A stretch of DNA of 35,629 nt from Meiothermus hypogaeus (GTDB taxonomy: Bacteria; Deinococcota; Deinococci; Deinococcales; Thermaceae), in NCBI RefSeq assembly GCF_003574035.1, contig NZ_QWKY01000033.1:1-35629 (forward strand). Reading direction: 5' to 3'. The notes under the pieces are model-generated. The model searched no databases. It saw only the letters and a list, made by a program, of their open reading frames with translations, and was not told the DNA's origin. Shown piece after piece: positions 25,455 to 34,371 of this stretch. The position numbers were made by a program, and so were the translations under genes. How positions within the stretch are numbered: the stretch's first letter is position 1; the number at the start of each line of letters is the position of its first letter.

Positions 25455-26461
25455 AGCAGCGGCTGTGGTGGCGCAGCTTCTGGCTGCACCTGTTCCTGAC
25501 CCCCCTGGCGCTGTTGTGGCTGGCCCCGCTGTGGCTGATGTTCGTGTTCTCGACCCACCCCGAGATTGCTATCTTCAGCACCCCCACCCCGGTTCTGCCG
25601 GGCAATCAGTTTGCCGCCAACCTGCAAAGCCTGCAAGCCGACACCAACTTCTTGCGAACCCTCTTCAACAGCATCATGGTCGCAGGTATCTACACCGTGC
25701 TCTCGATCTTTTTGACCAGCCTGGCCGGCTATGCTTTCGCCCGCTTCGATTTCTGGGGCAAGGGGGTGGTGTTTTCGCTGGTGATTGCCACCCTGACCAT
25801 CCCCTATTTCGCGGTGGTGATTCCGCAGTTCATTCTGGTGGCCCGCGAGGCCAAAACCCTGCTGGCCATCCTGATCGGGATGGCGGTGTTTGGCGGAATT
25901 GCCGCCCTGCTGGCCTGGTTTAAATTCTCGCCCGCCCTGGGGCGGCTGGTCTGGGTGGGCTACGGGGTGGCCGGACTGGCCTACCTGTTTTTGGGCATGC
26001 CCGCACTGCGCGAGGCCATGAACTTCGACTTCCGCCTGACCAACACCTACTGGGCGGTGATTCTGCCCTCGCTGGCCAATAGCCTGGGGGTGTTTTTCAT
26101 GCGGCAAAACTTCCTGAGCGTGCCGCAAAGCCTGCTGGAAGCGGCCCGTATAGACGGGGCGGGCGAGTTTCGCATCTTCTTCCGTGTAGCGGTGCCGCTG
26201 GTGCTCCCGGCCATGGCGGCCCTGGCGATTATCCTGTTCCTGGCTTCCTGGAACGACTACCTCTGGCCCTTGCTGGTGCTCTCGGACCGGGCCATGCAGA
26301 CCGCCCCGGTGGCGCTGGGCTCCCTGATCGGGCTGACGCGGGTTTCATGGGGTGGCATCATGGTAGGGGCCGTAATGACCACGTTGCCCTTCCTGATTTT
26401 GTTCTTGTTTTTGCAACGCTACTTCATCGCCGGTATCACCGCTGGTGGTGTAAAGGACTGA
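25451..26461 (+). CDS. ABC sugar transporter permease 2 (MalG type) with extra membrane segment
   Basis: The 336-residue protein is a MalG-like permease with the EAA loop EAARIDGAGEFRIFFRVAVPLVLPAM near residue 230 and the C-terminal LFLFLQRYFIAGITAGGVKD, typical of the family. Most homologues have 270-290 residues. Here about 60 residues (roughly 132-195) are inserted between VIPQFILVAR and LTNTYWAVILPSLANSLGVFFMRQ, where MalG normally has a short loop. The insert has two hydrophobic stretches (LLAILIGMAVFGGIAALLAW and LVWVGYGVAGLAYLFLG), so it probably adds two membrane helices. The start is GTG at 25451, overlapping permease 1 by 4 bases, with GGAGGG upstream. The frame is open back to 25229, but that part is a shadow of permease 1. 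Confidence 0.9.
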   Translation: MKQRLWWRSFWLHLFLTPLALLWLAPLWLMFVFSTHPEIAIFSTPTPVLPGNQFAANLQSLQADTNFLRTLFNSIMVAGIYTVLSIFLTSLAGYAFARFDFWGKGVVFSLVIATLTIPYFAVVIPQFILVAREAKTLLAILIGMAVFGGIAALLAWFKFSPALGRLVWVGYGVAGLAYLFLGMPALREAMNFDFRLTNTYWAVILPSLANSLGVFFMRQNFLSVPQSLLEAARIDGAGEFRIFFRVAVPLVLPAMAALAIILFLASWNDYLWPLLVLSDRAMQTAPVALGSLIGLTRVSWGGIMVGAVMTTLPFLILFLFLQRYFIAGITAGGVKD

Positions 26462-26508
26462 GCGGCAAGAACCCGCAACAAATTTGTTATGGGTTTAGCT
26501 TTTACCAA

Positions 26509-26543
26509 TCACACAAGGTCGTGTGAGCAAACTGCAGCGGTTT
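26509..26543. promoter_or_regulatory. Two operator-like palindromes before the beta-galactosidase gene
   Basis: TCACAC (26509-26514) and GTGTGA (26521-26526) are perfect inverted arms around 6 bases. AAACTGCAGCGGTTT (26529-26543) is a second, imperfect palindrome of LacI-operator-like form. They lie in the 147-base gap between permease 2 and the beta-galactosidase gene, which suggests the enzyme genes can be controlled separately from the transporter. No clear -35/-10 pair was recognised. Confidence 0.35.
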
Positions 26544-26608
26544 TTCATCGCAGGAAAAGCTACAAATCATCGGTCAAAACGCTACTGAATCCCGATCATC
26601 CCTGACTT

Positions 26609-28552
26609 ATGCTAGGCGTCTGCTACTACCCCGAACACTGGCCCCGCGAGCGCTGGGCCGAGGATGCCCGCCGCATGCGCGAGCTGGGCCTTACCTACGT
26701 CCGCATCGGCGAGTTTGCCTGGAGCCGCCTCGAGCCCGATCCAGGCTGCTTCACCTGGGCCTGGCTGGATGAGGCCATCGAAACCCTGGGCCAGGCCGGG
26801 CTCAAAGTGGTGCTGGGCACTCCTACAGCTACCCCGCCCAAGTGGCTCATCGATCAACACCCCGATATCCTGGCGGTGGATCAGGAGGGCCGGGTGCGGG
26901 GCTTTGGTTCGCGCCGCCACTACAGCTTCAGCAGCCGGGTCTACTGCGAAGAGGCCCGCCGCATCGTGACCCTGCTGGCCCAGCGCTATGGCCAGCATCC
27001 CCATGTAGCGGGCTGGCAGACCGACAACGAGTACGGCTGCCACGACACCACCCGCAGCTATGGCCCCGAAGACCTGCGGGCTTTCCGGCTGTGGCTCCAG
27101 GCCCGCTACGGTAGCATCGAGGCCCTCAACCGGGCCTGGGGCAACGTCTTCTGGAGCATGGAGTACCGCTCCTTTGGCGAGGTGGATCTGCCCAACCAGA
27201 CCGTCACCGAAGCCAACCCCGCCCACTGGCTGGACTTTTACCGCTTCAGCTCCGAGCAGGTAGCGGCCTTCAACCGGATGCAGGTGGAAATTCTGCGGGC
27301 CTACTCACCGGAACGCTTCATCGTGCACAACTTCATGGGCTACACCCCAGACTTTGACCACTTCAAGCTAGCCCAGGACTTAGACATCGCCGGGTGGGAC
27401 AGCTACCCCCTGGGCTTTACCGACATGGACGTACTGCCCTGCAGCGAGGCGGAAAAAGTCCGCTACGCCCGCACCGGTCACCCCGACATAGCCGCCTTCC
27501 ATCACGACTTGTACCGTGGGGTGAAGCCGCGGTGGTGGGTGATGGAGCAGCAGCCGGGGCCGGTCAACTGGGCCCACCACAACCCCGCTCCGGCCCCCGG
27601 CGTGGTGCGGATGTGGACCTGGGAGGCCCTGGCCCACGGGGCCGAGGTGGTGAGCTACTTCCGCTGGCGGCAGTTTCCCCAGGCCCAGGAGCAGTTCCAC
27701 GCCGGCCTCAACCGCCCCGACTTTGAACCTGATGTGGGCTTTTCCGAGGCCGCACGGGTAGCCGAGGAGCTCCAGAGCCTGAGCCCGCTGCCCCCCAGTG
27801 GCCCCGCGCCGGTGGCGCTGGTTTTCGACTACGAGGCCGACTGGGTTTACCGGATTCAGCCCCAGGGCCGGGAGTTTATTTACCGCGACCTAGTTTGGGT
27901 GTTTTACAAAGCCCTGCGCGCGCTGGGCCTGGATGTAGACTTTGTGCCCCCAGGGGCCCGTCTGGAGCCGTACCGGCTGGTGGTGGTGCCCAGCCTGCCT
28001 GTGGTCTCAGAGGCTGCCCTGGAAACTTTCCGCCACCACCAGGGTGTTGTGGTGTGGGGGCCCCGGAGCGGTTCCAAAACCGAGTTTCTGAGCATTCCGC
28101 CCACCCTGCCGCCGGGGCGCTTACAGGATTTGCTGCCACTCAGGGTGACGCGGGTGGAGAGTACCCGTCCTGGACTATCCGAACCGGTGCGCTGGAACGG
28201 CCTGGAATGGCCATCTGGGGTATGGAAGGAGTGGGTTGAATCGGACTTACCCCCCCAGGCCACATTTGGCGATGGCAAGGGCGCGCTGTACCGGCACCAG
28301 AACCACCACTACCTGGCCTTCTGGCCGGGCCAGGACTTCCTGCAAAGCTACCTGGGTGCCCTGGCCAAAAGCCTGGATCTGCCGCTTCACCCCGTACCCG
28401 AGGGTGTACGCGTCCGCAGGCGCGGCGACTGGGTTTTCGCCTTCAACTACTCTGGCCAACCTCAACCCGCCCCCGCCCCCACAAACGCCCGGTTCCTGGT
28501 AGGAGGCCCCACCCTCGAGGCCTATAATTTCTGCATCTGGAAAGCGGGGTGA
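26609..28552 (+). CDS. Beta-galactosidase, glycoside hydrolase family 42
   Basis: The 647-residue enzyme hydrolyses terminal beta-galactosyl bonds. It begins [43 protein letters not shown], the classic GH42 start. The acid/base is Glu141 in TDNEYG and the nucleophile Glu313 in [11 protein letters not shown], almost the same positions (141, 312) as in the Thermus A4 enzyme. The C-terminal half carries the glutamine-amidotransferase-like trimerisation domain (about 400-600) and a small beta domain. The A4 enzyme binds zinc through C106, C150, C152 and C155; here the matching loop reads [17 protein letters not shown], with Ser, Gly and Asp in the last three places, so the zinc site is missing. 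There is no signal peptide. The stop overlaps the alpha-galactosidase start. Confidence 0.95.
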   Translation: MLGVCYYPEHWPRERWAEDARRMRELGLTYVRIGEFAWSRLEPDPGCFTWAWLDEAIETLGQAGLKVVLGTPTATPPKWLIDQHPDILAVDQEGRVRGFGSRRHYSFSSRVYCEEARRIVTLLAQRYGQHPHVAGWQTDNEYGCHDTTRSYGPEDLRAFRLWLQARYGSIEALNRAWGNVFWSMEYRSFGEVDLPNQTVTEANPAHWLDFYRFSSEQVAAFNRMQVEILRAYSPERFIVHNFMGYTPDFDHFKLAQDLDIAGWDSYPLGFTDMDVLPCSEAEKVRYARTGHPDIAAFHHDLYRGVKPRWWVMEQQPGPVNWAHHNPAPAPGVVRMWTWEALAHGAEVVSYFRWRQFPQAQEQFHAGLNRPDFEPDVGFSEAARVAEELQSLSPLPPSGPAPVALVFDYEADWVYRIQPQGREFIYRDLVWVFYKALRALGLDVDFVPPGARLEPYRLVVVPSLPVVSEAALETFRHHQGVVVWGPRSGSKTEFLSIPPTLPPGRLQDLLPLRVTRVESTRPGLSEPVRWNGLEWPSGVWKEWVESDLPPQATFGDGKGALYRHQNHHYLAFWPGQDFLQSYLGALAKSLDLPLHPVPEGVRVRRRGDWVFAFNYSGQPQPAPAPTNARFLVGGPTLEAYNFCIWKAG

Positions 28553-30003
28553 GCATGCAGATTCAGGGCTACGACTTTCACATTAATGCAGGGAGGCTCG
28601 AGGAGACCCTGGGTGGCTACCTGTTGCACGGCAAGCACGTGCAGATTGGGCATCCTTTTGGCCGCAGCATGTTTTTCAAGCATGGCTGGCAGAGCTGGAG
28701 CGAGTCCGCCTGGGTCAGCCTCAAGGAGAACCCCAGGCCCATCCTGCCCCCCGAACGCCGCCCCCAGTGCGACGACCCCGCCTACGCCCTCTCGCCCGTC
28801 CACGGCGGCAGTGGCCTGGGGGGCCTCGAGGGCTACGACGGGCGTATGCTTTTTCTGGGTGCGCTGCGACCCGGCGCCCGCGTCGAGGCCGACCGTCTGA
28901 GCCTGAAGGGCACCTGCGATCACGAAATGCAGTGGTTCCTGGCCTACGGCGAAGCTCAGCAGATTTTGGGTCGCTACGCCGAACTGCTCGCCACCACCCT
29001 GGGGGTGCGGGCCCAGCGGCCTGCACCGCGGGTGTGGTGCAGCTGGTATAGCTACTACAGCGACATCTCCGAAGGTCAGTTGCTCCAGACCATCGCCGGT
29101 TTGCAGGGCCTGCCTTTCGAGGTGTTTCAGGTAGACGACGGCTGGCAGCAAAATATGGGCGACTGGGAGCCCAACCACAAGTTCCCCTCTGGGATGAGCG
29201 CCATCGCGCTCAGGGCCCAGAGCCAGGGCCTCACCCCCGGCCTCTGGCTGGCCCCCTTTATTGCCCGGCCCAGCTCCAACCTGTTCAAGGAACACCCCGA
29301 CTGGTTCTTGCGCGACGAGCAGGGCGAGCTGGTTCCGGCAGGCAACAACTGGGGCGGCTTCTACGCCCTGGACGTGACCCTACCGGCGGTACAGTACTGG
29401 CTACGCAGCCTGATCCAGACGGTGCGGGGCTGGGGCTACCGCTACTTGAAGCTCGACTTTTTGTATGCAGCGGCCTTACCTGGAAAAAGGCCGGGCGGGG
29501 AGGCGCGGGAGGACGCCTACCGCGAGGCGCTGCGTGTAATCCGCGAGGCTGCCGGCGACGATGTGTATATTCTGGCTTGCGGAGCACCCATTGTTGCCTC
29601 GTTGGGGCTGGTGGATGGGCTTCGTATTGGGCCGGATGTAGCTCCCTACTGGGACAACGAAGACCGGCGGGTGTTCTTGCACGACCCCACCGGCCCAGCC
29701 GCCTACAACGCCCTGCGCACCAGCCTGCACCGGCTCTGGCTCAAGCCCCTGGTGCATACCGATCCGGATGTGGCCTACTTCCGCTCCCGCTACAACCTGC
29801 TCACCCCCGCCCAGCGGGCCGTGCTGCAAGACCTGGCGCTGGTTGCGGGCTTCAAGGCCACTTCCGACCCCCCCGAATGGCTGGACGACGAGGAGCGGGA
29901 GCAACTCAGGGCCTGGCTCGAGGCCACCCCCCCCATTACACAAACCGGCCCCTACAGCTTCAAAATCGGCGAGCGCGAGGTAGATTTCTCGAGCTGGCTT
30001 TAG
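28549..30003 (+). CDS. Alpha-galactosidase, glycoside hydrolase family 36
   Basis: The 484-residue enzyme removes alpha-galactosyl residues from melibiose, raffinose and similar sugars. It is of the compact bacterial GH36 kind known from Thermus (AgaT) and Thermotoga. The N-terminal beta domain (to about 155) ends at [20 protein letters not shown], where the barrel begins. [25 protein letters not shown] binds the substrate. The nucleophile Asp lies in [16 protein letters not shown] and the acid/base Asp in [12 protein letters not shown]. The GTG at 28549 overlaps the beta-galactosidase stop by 4 bases; the ATG at 28555 is an equally possible start. There is no signal peptide, so the substrate is imported first. 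Confidence 0.93.
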   Translation: MSMQIQGYDFHINAGRLEETLGGYLLHGKHVQIGHPFGRSMFFKHGWQSWSESAWVSLKENPRPILPPERRPQCDDPAYALSPVHGGSGLGGLEGYDGRMLFLGALRPGARVEADRLSLKGTCDHEMQWFLAYGEAQQILGRYAELLATTLGVRAQRPAPRVWCSWYSYYSDISEGQLLQTIAGLQGLPFEVFQVDDGWQQNMGDWEPNHKFPSGMSAIALRAQSQGLTPGLWLAPFIARPSSNLFKEHPDWFLRDEQGELVPAGNNWGGFYALDVTLPAVQYWLRSLIQTVRGWGYRYLKLDFLYAAALPGKRPGGEAREDAYREALRVIREAAGDDVYILACGAPIVASLGLVDGLRIGPDVAPYWDNEDRRVFLHDPTGPAAYNALRTSLHRLWLKPLVHTDPDVAYFRSRYNLLTPAQRAVLQDLALVAGFKATSDPPEWLDDEEREQLRAWLEATPPITQTGPYSFKIGEREVDFSSWL

Positions 30004-30024
30004 CTTTTTCTGCCCAACCCCCCT

Positions 30025-31083
30025 ATGTCCACCAACGTTATGATGCATAAGCGTGTATACCAGAAAAAAGATGGCCGTATACTCTACCTCTACGGCCAAA
30101 AGCCCCACACCCTGCCTGCGCTCGAGGAGGGCGAAAACACCGGCCAGGCCCGGTCGCACGCCCGCTGGCATCCCCTGCGGCAGGAATGGGTGGTATTTGC
30201 CGCCAGTCGCCAGGGCCGCACCTTCCTGCCCCCCAAGGAGTACGACCCCTTAGCCCCCAGCAAGCCCGGCGGCTTTCCCACCGAAATTCCCTTCGAAGAC
30301 TTCGACATTGCCGTATTTCAAAACCGCTGGCCCTCGCTCTCGCCCCAGGCGGGCGAGCCCCCGGAGGGCCTAGCCATCCCCACCCGCGACGCCAAAGGCG
30401 ACTGCGAGGTGGTGGTCTACACGCCTGAGCACAGCGGCAGCATCGCCTCCCTGAGCCCCGAGCGGCGCGAGCTGCTGGTACAGGTCTGGGCCGACCGCTA
30501 CCACGACCTCTACGCCCGCGAACATATCCAGTACGTGATGCCCTTCGAAAACCGGGGTGAGCAGATGGGGGTAACGCTGCACCACCCCCACGGGCAGATT
30601 TACGCCTACCCCTGGGTGCCGCCCATCCTGCAAAAAGAGCTCGAGGCCTTTCAAAAGAGCCCGGTGCTGCTGGATCTGCTGCCTCATCTGGGGCCTTACA
30701 CCGTGCTCGAGGACGAGCACACCATCGCTTGCATCCCGCCTTATGCCCGCTACCCCTACGAGTTGCTGGTCTTCCCCAAGCGGTTCCGGCCTGGCCTCTG
30801 GACCTTTAGCACTGCCGAAACCCAGAGCCTTGCCCGGATGCTGGGCCAGGTGGTGCAAAAGCTGGATAACCTGTTCCATAAGCCCATGCCCTACGTGATG
30901 GCCCTGCACGCCGCCCCCAAGGGGGCCGAGGCGGTCTTCCATTTCCATGTGGAGTTCTACCCGGCTTTGCGCACCGCCGACAAGCTCAAATACCTGGCCG
31001 GCACCGAAATTGCCGCCGGCACCTTTGCCATGGACGCTCTACCGGAGGAAACTGCGCAGGTGCTGCGGGCGGTGGAGATATAG
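30025..31083 (+). CDS. galT: Galactose-1-phosphate uridylyltransferase
   Basis: The 352-residue enzyme transfers UMP between UDP-glucose and galactose 1-phosphate in the Leloir pathway. The active-site HHPHGQ places the uridylylated nucleophile at His189. The first half has ARWHPLRQEWVVFAASRQGRTFLPP and VFQNRWPSLSP. The second HIT-like half has ACIPPYARYPYELLVFPKRF and AVFHFHVEFYPALRTADKLKYLAGTE. The Cys-x-x-Cys zinc site of the E. coli enzyme is absent, with RSHARWHP in that region. No ribosome-binding site precedes the ATG at 30025; ATGs at 30040 and 30043 are alternatives. It follows the alpha-galactosidase by 21 bases. Confidence 0.93.
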   Translation: MSTNVMMHKRVYQKKDGRILYLYGQKPHTLPALEEGENTGQARSHARWHPLRQEWVVFAASRQGRTFLPPKEYDPLAPSKPGGFPTEIPFEDFDIAVFQNRWPSLSPQAGEPPEGLAIPTRDAKGDCEVVVYTPEHSGSIASLSPERRELLVQVWADRYHDLYAREHIQYVMPFENRGEQMGVTLHHPHGQIYAYPWVPPILQKELEAFQKSPVLLDLLPHLGPYTVLEDEHTIACIPPYARYPYELLVFPKRFRPGLWTFSTAETQSLARMLGQVVQKLDNLFHKPMPYVMALHAAPKGAEAVFHFHVEFYPALRTADKLKYLAGTEIAAGTFAMDALPEETAQVLRAVEI

Positions 31084-31163
31084 CACCTCCCCGGCGGCTT
31101 CTACCTGGGTGACATAGGCCATCGACTCTGGACTTATTACAGGCTCATGTAACAAAAAGGCGT

Positions 31164-31174
31164 TAGGCTAAGAT
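31164..31174 (+). promoter_or_regulatory. Leaderless -10 box before the M24-like gene
   Basis: TAGGCT (31164-31169) ends 5 bases before the ATG at 31175, the spacing of leaderless Thermaceae promoters, and there is no ribosome-binding site. No good -35 box is seen. It would give the last two genes (M24-like and galK) their own transcript. Confidence 0.35.
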
Positions 31175-32179
31175 ATGAACCCTTTCGCACTGGCCCGACT
31201 GCGCGCCTGGATGGAAAACCAGGGCTTTGAGCGCTTTTTTGTGCAGCAACCGGAGAACTTTTCCTGGCTCACGGGGGGCGGCGACAACACGGTCGTCGCC
31301 TTTCGCCCGGTAGCGGCCTGGCTCGAGGTAACCCCCGAGACCGTGCGCTTACATGCCTCGAAAATCGAAGCGGGGCGGCTGCTGGACGAGGAAACCCCGG
31401 GCCTCGAGGTGCTGCGCTACCCCTGGTACAGCCCCCCCACCCCCCAGGGGCAAAGCGACCTCGAGCACGACCTCACCACGCTAAGGCTGGTGCTCTCCCC
31501 AGCGGAGCAGGAGCGCTACCGTGCCCTGGGCCGCGAGGCGGCTATGGCCCTGGGCGAGAGCCTCCGCTTTGCCGACCCCGGCTGGAGCGAGTACGACCTG
31601 GCCGGGGCCATCAGCGAAGAGCTGCTTTCCAAAGGCATACAACCCCTGGTGCTTTTGGTCGCGGGTGAGGAACGGTTGTTCCGCTACCGCCACCCAATCC
31701 CCACCCGGCGGCCCCTGGGGCGGCTCTTCATGGGGGTTATCTGCGGTCGGCGACACGGCCTCTTTGCCAACGTGAGCCGGCTGCGTAGCTTTGGACACCT
31801 CGAAGCCAGGAGCCTTAACGAACAAATCTGTCAGGTCGAGGCGGCTGCGCTGGAGGCCTCCCAGCCTGGGGCCACCCTGGGCGAGGTGTTGGAGCAGATA
31901 CGTTCGGCCTATCAGCGCATTGGCCGCGCCGAGGAGTTTGAAAACCATCACCAGGGCGGCCTGACCGGCTACCGCAGCCGCGAGGTGCTGGCCCGGCCCG
32001 GCAACCCCACAAAGCTCGAGGTCGGCATGGCCCTGGCCTGGAACCCCAGCCTGCCGGGGGCCAAGGTGGAGGATACCTTCTTGATCACCGAGCATGGGCT
32101 GGAAAACCTCACCCAAGACCCTCAGTGGCCCATGATGCAGGTAGCAGGGCGCCTGCGCCCGATGGTGCTTGAGGGCTGA
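31175..32179 (+). CDS. M24-peptidase-like pseudoenzyme in the galactose operon
   Basis: The 334-residue protein has the layout of Xaa-Pro aminopeptidases: a creatinase-like N-terminal domain (ARLRAWMENQGFERFFVQQPENFSWLTGGGDNTVV) and a pita-bread-like domain from about residue 105. The five metal ligands of M24 enzymes (D, D, H, E, E) are mostly lost. The D-x10-D region reads VICGRRHGLFANVSRLRSFG (Cys190 and Asn199 in place of Asp). The His is kept (ENHHQGGLTGY). The first Glu is Asn290 (GMALAWNPSL), and the last Glu (VEDTFLIT, Glu299) remains. A two-metal peptidase is therefore unlikely, and a binding or regulatory role is more plausible. It lies 20 bases before galK on the same strand. Confidence 0.8.
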   Translation: MNPFALARLRAWMENQGFERFFVQQPENFSWLTGGGDNTVVAFRPVAAWLEVTPETVRLHASKIEAGRLLDEETPGLEVLRYPWYSPPTPQGQSDLEHDLTTLRLVLSPAEQERYRALGREAAMALGESLRFADPGWSEYDLAGAISEELLSKGIQPLVLLVAGEERLFRYRHPIPTRRPLGRLFMGVICGRRHGLFANVSRLRSFGHLEARSLNEQICQVEAAALEASQPGATLGEVLEQIRSAYQRIGRAEEFENHHQGGLTGYRSREVLARPGNPTKLEVGMALAWNPSLPGAKVEDTFLITEHGLENLTQDPQWPMMQVAGRLRPMVLEG

Positions 32180-32199
32180 AGCTCACCACGGAGTACAGA

Positions 32200-33249
32200 A
32201 TGAGCACGTTCAAAGAAATCTTTGGTACCGAACCCACCGTGCGTGTTTCGGCTCCGGGCCGCGTCAACCTGCTGGGCGAACACACCGACTACAACGGGGG
32301 CTTTGTTTTTCCCACGCCCCTCCCCTACCAGACCTACACTGAAGCTGCCCCTGCCGAGGGTATCGAAGCTTATGCCGAGAACTTCCAGGAGCGCAAAAGT
32401 CGGGATCTAGACGAACCCAGGCAGGGCGACTGGCTGGACTATCTGGCAGGCTGCGTATGGGTGCTTCGTCGGCACGGGCACAGCGTCACCGGCCTCCGGG
32501 CCTATGTGCGTAGCGATGTCCCCATGACCGGTGGGCTTTCTAGCTCGGCGGCGCTGGAAGTGGCGACCCTGCGGGCCCTGCGCGAGCTGTACAGGCTGCC
32601 CCTGGACGACGTGCAGATTGCCCTGCTGGCCCAACAAGCCGAGGTGGAGTACGTGGGGGTACGTTGCGGCATTATGGATCAGATGGCCTCGTCGGTGGGG
32701 CGGCTGGGGTATGGACTTTTTTTGGATACTCAAAACCTTACCACCCGGCTGGCCCCCTTACCGCAGGGGTACCGGGTGGCGGTGGTGGACTCAGGGCTGC
32801 CGCGCCGCCTGGCCGAGTCGGGCTACAACACCCGCCGCAGCGAGTGCGAACAGGCCTGTGCCCTGCTGGGGGTGAAGTCGCTGCGCGAGCTTTCCCCCGC
32901 CGACCTGCCCCGCATCAACGCCCTGCCCGAGCCCCTCAACCGCCGCGCCCGCCATGTAGTAACCGAAAACCAGCGGGTGCTGGAGGGGGTACAGGCCCTG
33001 GAACAGGGCGATATTGAGCGCTTTGGCGAACTGATGGTGGCCTCGCATATCTCGCTGCGCGACGATTACCAGGTTTCCATTCCTGAGCTAGACCAGCTGG
33101 TAGAAGCCGAACTGCGCCGTGGCGCGGTAGGCGCCCGCCTGACCGGGGCCGGTTTTGGCGGCTCCACGGTCGCGTTGGTGCAAGAGGCCCGGTACGAAGA
33201 ATTCAAAAAAGGCGTTTTGCAAGACTATCCTCGAGCCCGGTTTCTATAG
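32200..33249 (+). CDS. galK: Galactokinase
   Basis: The 349-residue GHMP kinase phosphorylates galactose at C1, the entry step of the Leloir pathway. Motifs are the galactokinase signature GRVNLLGEHTDYNGGFVFP (residues 20-38), the ATP loop MTGGLSSSAALEVATLRAL (about 108-126) and the C-terminal GHMP motif ARLTGAGFGGSTVALV. VEYVGVRCGIMDQMASSVG holds the catalytic Asp. It is the last gene of the galactoside cluster and is translated behind a weak GGAG. The galactose comes from the two galactosidases encoded upstream. galE is missing from the window. Confidence 0.95.
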   Translation: MSTFKEIFGTEPTVRVSAPGRVNLLGEHTDYNGGFVFPTPLPYQTYTEAAPAEGIEAYAENFQERKSRDLDEPRQGDWLDYLAGCVWVLRRHGHSVTGLRAYVRSDVPMTGGLSSSAALEVATLRALRELYRLPLDDVQIALLAQQAEVEYVGVRCGIMDQMASSVGRLGYGLFLDTQNLTTRLAPLPQGYRVAVVDSGLPRRLAESGYNTRRSECEQACALLGVKSLRELSPADLPRINALPEPLNRRARHVVTENQRVLEGVQALEQGDIERFGELMVASHISLRDDYQVSIPELDQLVEAELRRGAVGARLTGAGFGGSTVALVQEARYEEFKKGVLQDYPRARFL

Positions 33250-33250
33250 A

Positions 33251-33337
33251 GCGGTTCCCACGAATAGTCGGTACGGCGGTTTTTGCCGTACCGACTACAA
33301 TATGGCGCACCGTGTGCGTCGTATTGGTGGGAAACGC
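33251..33337. repeat. Nested inverted-repeat element after galK
   Basis: An outer pair (33251-33266 with 33322-33337) matches at 14 of 16 positions. Inside is a perfect 13-bp stem, TAGTCGGTACGGC (33265-33277) with GCCGTACCGACTA (33285-33297), looped by GGTTTTT. A second small stem, CGCAC/GTGCG (33306-33318), can be lengthened by CAATA (33298-33302) pairing with TATTG (33322-33326). The whole folds into a branched, cloverleaf-like shape. It stands between the converging galK and hslO genes and may also end transcription, but it has no T-run outside the stem. Confidence 0.75.
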
Positions 33338-33391
33338 GATAGAACCAACCGCAGTTGGTGGTCTGGACACAAAGCCACGATAAGGGCAGCC

Positions 33392-34318
33392 TCAAGCCTT
33401 GGGTACCTCACCCCTGAAGCCCTCCCCCAACGGTAGGGAGCGGATTTCCTCGGGGGTAATCTGGTATCGCTCGGCACACCAGTGGCAAAAAACCTCGGCC
33501 CCACCGTCCTGTTCAATCATCTCTTCCCGCTCCTGAGGCGAGAAGTAGACCAGCGCATTCAGGGCCCGTTCGCGGCTACACCGGCAGCGGAAGGAAAGCG
33601 GGATGTGTCCCTCGCGGAAACCCACCACGCTCAGGTCGGTGGGGTCGTAGTCCAGGCCCTCCATCAGGGCCAGCACGGCCCCCTCAAGCCCCCGCTCCAG
33701 CAGCAAATCGGTAATGCTGGTGCGCCCTTGCAGGTTTTGCTCGAGCCGCCCAATCACTTCCTCGGGGCAACCCGGCAACACCTGGATCGCCACCCCACCC
33801 GCAATATGTACCGTGCCCGAACCATTGACCCGCACCCCCAGCAAAACCGCCGAGGGGATTTGCTCCGACTGCCACAGGTAGCGGACCAGGTCTTCGGCCA
33901 CTTCCCCACTTACCAGCTCCACACTGGACTGATAGAGCTCCTCGTTGGATAAGAGCCGGTCTACCTTGAGCTCGCCCCGGCCAATGGCCGCCCCTACATT
34001 CAGTTTGCCATCGGGCCGCAAGGGTGGATGGGCCTGGGGATTTTTGACGTACCCCCGCACGAACCCATCCGGGGCAGCCTCCACCACGGTTCTCCCCAGG
34101 GGTCCATCGCCCACAAACTGGAGGCTCACCCGTTCCCTGGGTGTCTTAGAGAGCAAGAAGGTGAGCAGCAATACCCCACTCATGGCCCGGCCCAGCGCCG
34201 CTGTGGCGGTGGGCGAAAGCTGGTGGCGTGCCCGGGCTTCTTCGGCAATATCGGTGGTTTCAACGGCCAGCACGCGCAGGTTGCCCTCGGCTGCCAGCCC
34301 GCGAATCAAACGACCCAT
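33392..34318 (-). CDS. hslO: Hsp33 redox-regulated chaperone
   Basis: The 308-residue holdase chaperone is switched on by oxidation and unfolding. The N-terminal MGRLIRGLAAEGNLRVLAVETTDIAEEARARHQLSPTATAALGRAMSGVLLL is the family start. The C-terminal zinc domain has CRCSRERALNAL and CHWCAERYQITPEEIRSL, the C-x-C and C-x-x-C zinc ligands that act as the redox switch. The frame is open 33 bases further upstream, but the family start and a -10 box support the ATG at 34318. It is cytoplasmic and convergent with galK. Confidence 0.93.
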   Translation of the reverse strand: MGRLIRGLAAEGNLRVLAVETTDIAEEARARHQLSPTATAALGRAMSGVLLLTFLLSKTPRERVSLQFVGDGPLGRTVVEAAPDGFVRGYVKNPQAHPPLRPDGKLNVGAAIGRGELKVDRLLSNEELYQSSVELVSGEVAEDLVRYLWQSEQIPSAVLLGVRVNGSGTVHIAGGVAIQVLPGCPEEVIGRLEQNLQGRTSITDLLLERGLEGAVLALMEGLDYDPTDLSVVGFREGHIPLSFRCRCSRERALNALVYFSPQEREEMIEQDGGAEVFCHWCAERYQITPEEIRSLPLGEGFRGEVPKA

Positions 34319-34326
34319 AACACCCG

Positions 34327-34332
34327 ATTGTA
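34327..34332 (-). promoter_or_regulatory. Leaderless -10 box of hslO
   Basis: On the minus strand TACAAT lies 8 bases before the ATG at 34318, and no ribosome-binding site is visible. A -35 box at normal spacing is not clear. The position again fits leaderless transcription. Confidence 0.4.
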
Positions 34333-34371
34333 GCAGCCATACCACCGGCAAAAGGGTGTTGGTTCAGGGTC

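Noticed and set aside
33265-33297. Simple intrinsic terminator of galK
   Set aside because: The T-run is in the loop and not after the stem, and the outer repeats show a larger element; it may still stop transcription.
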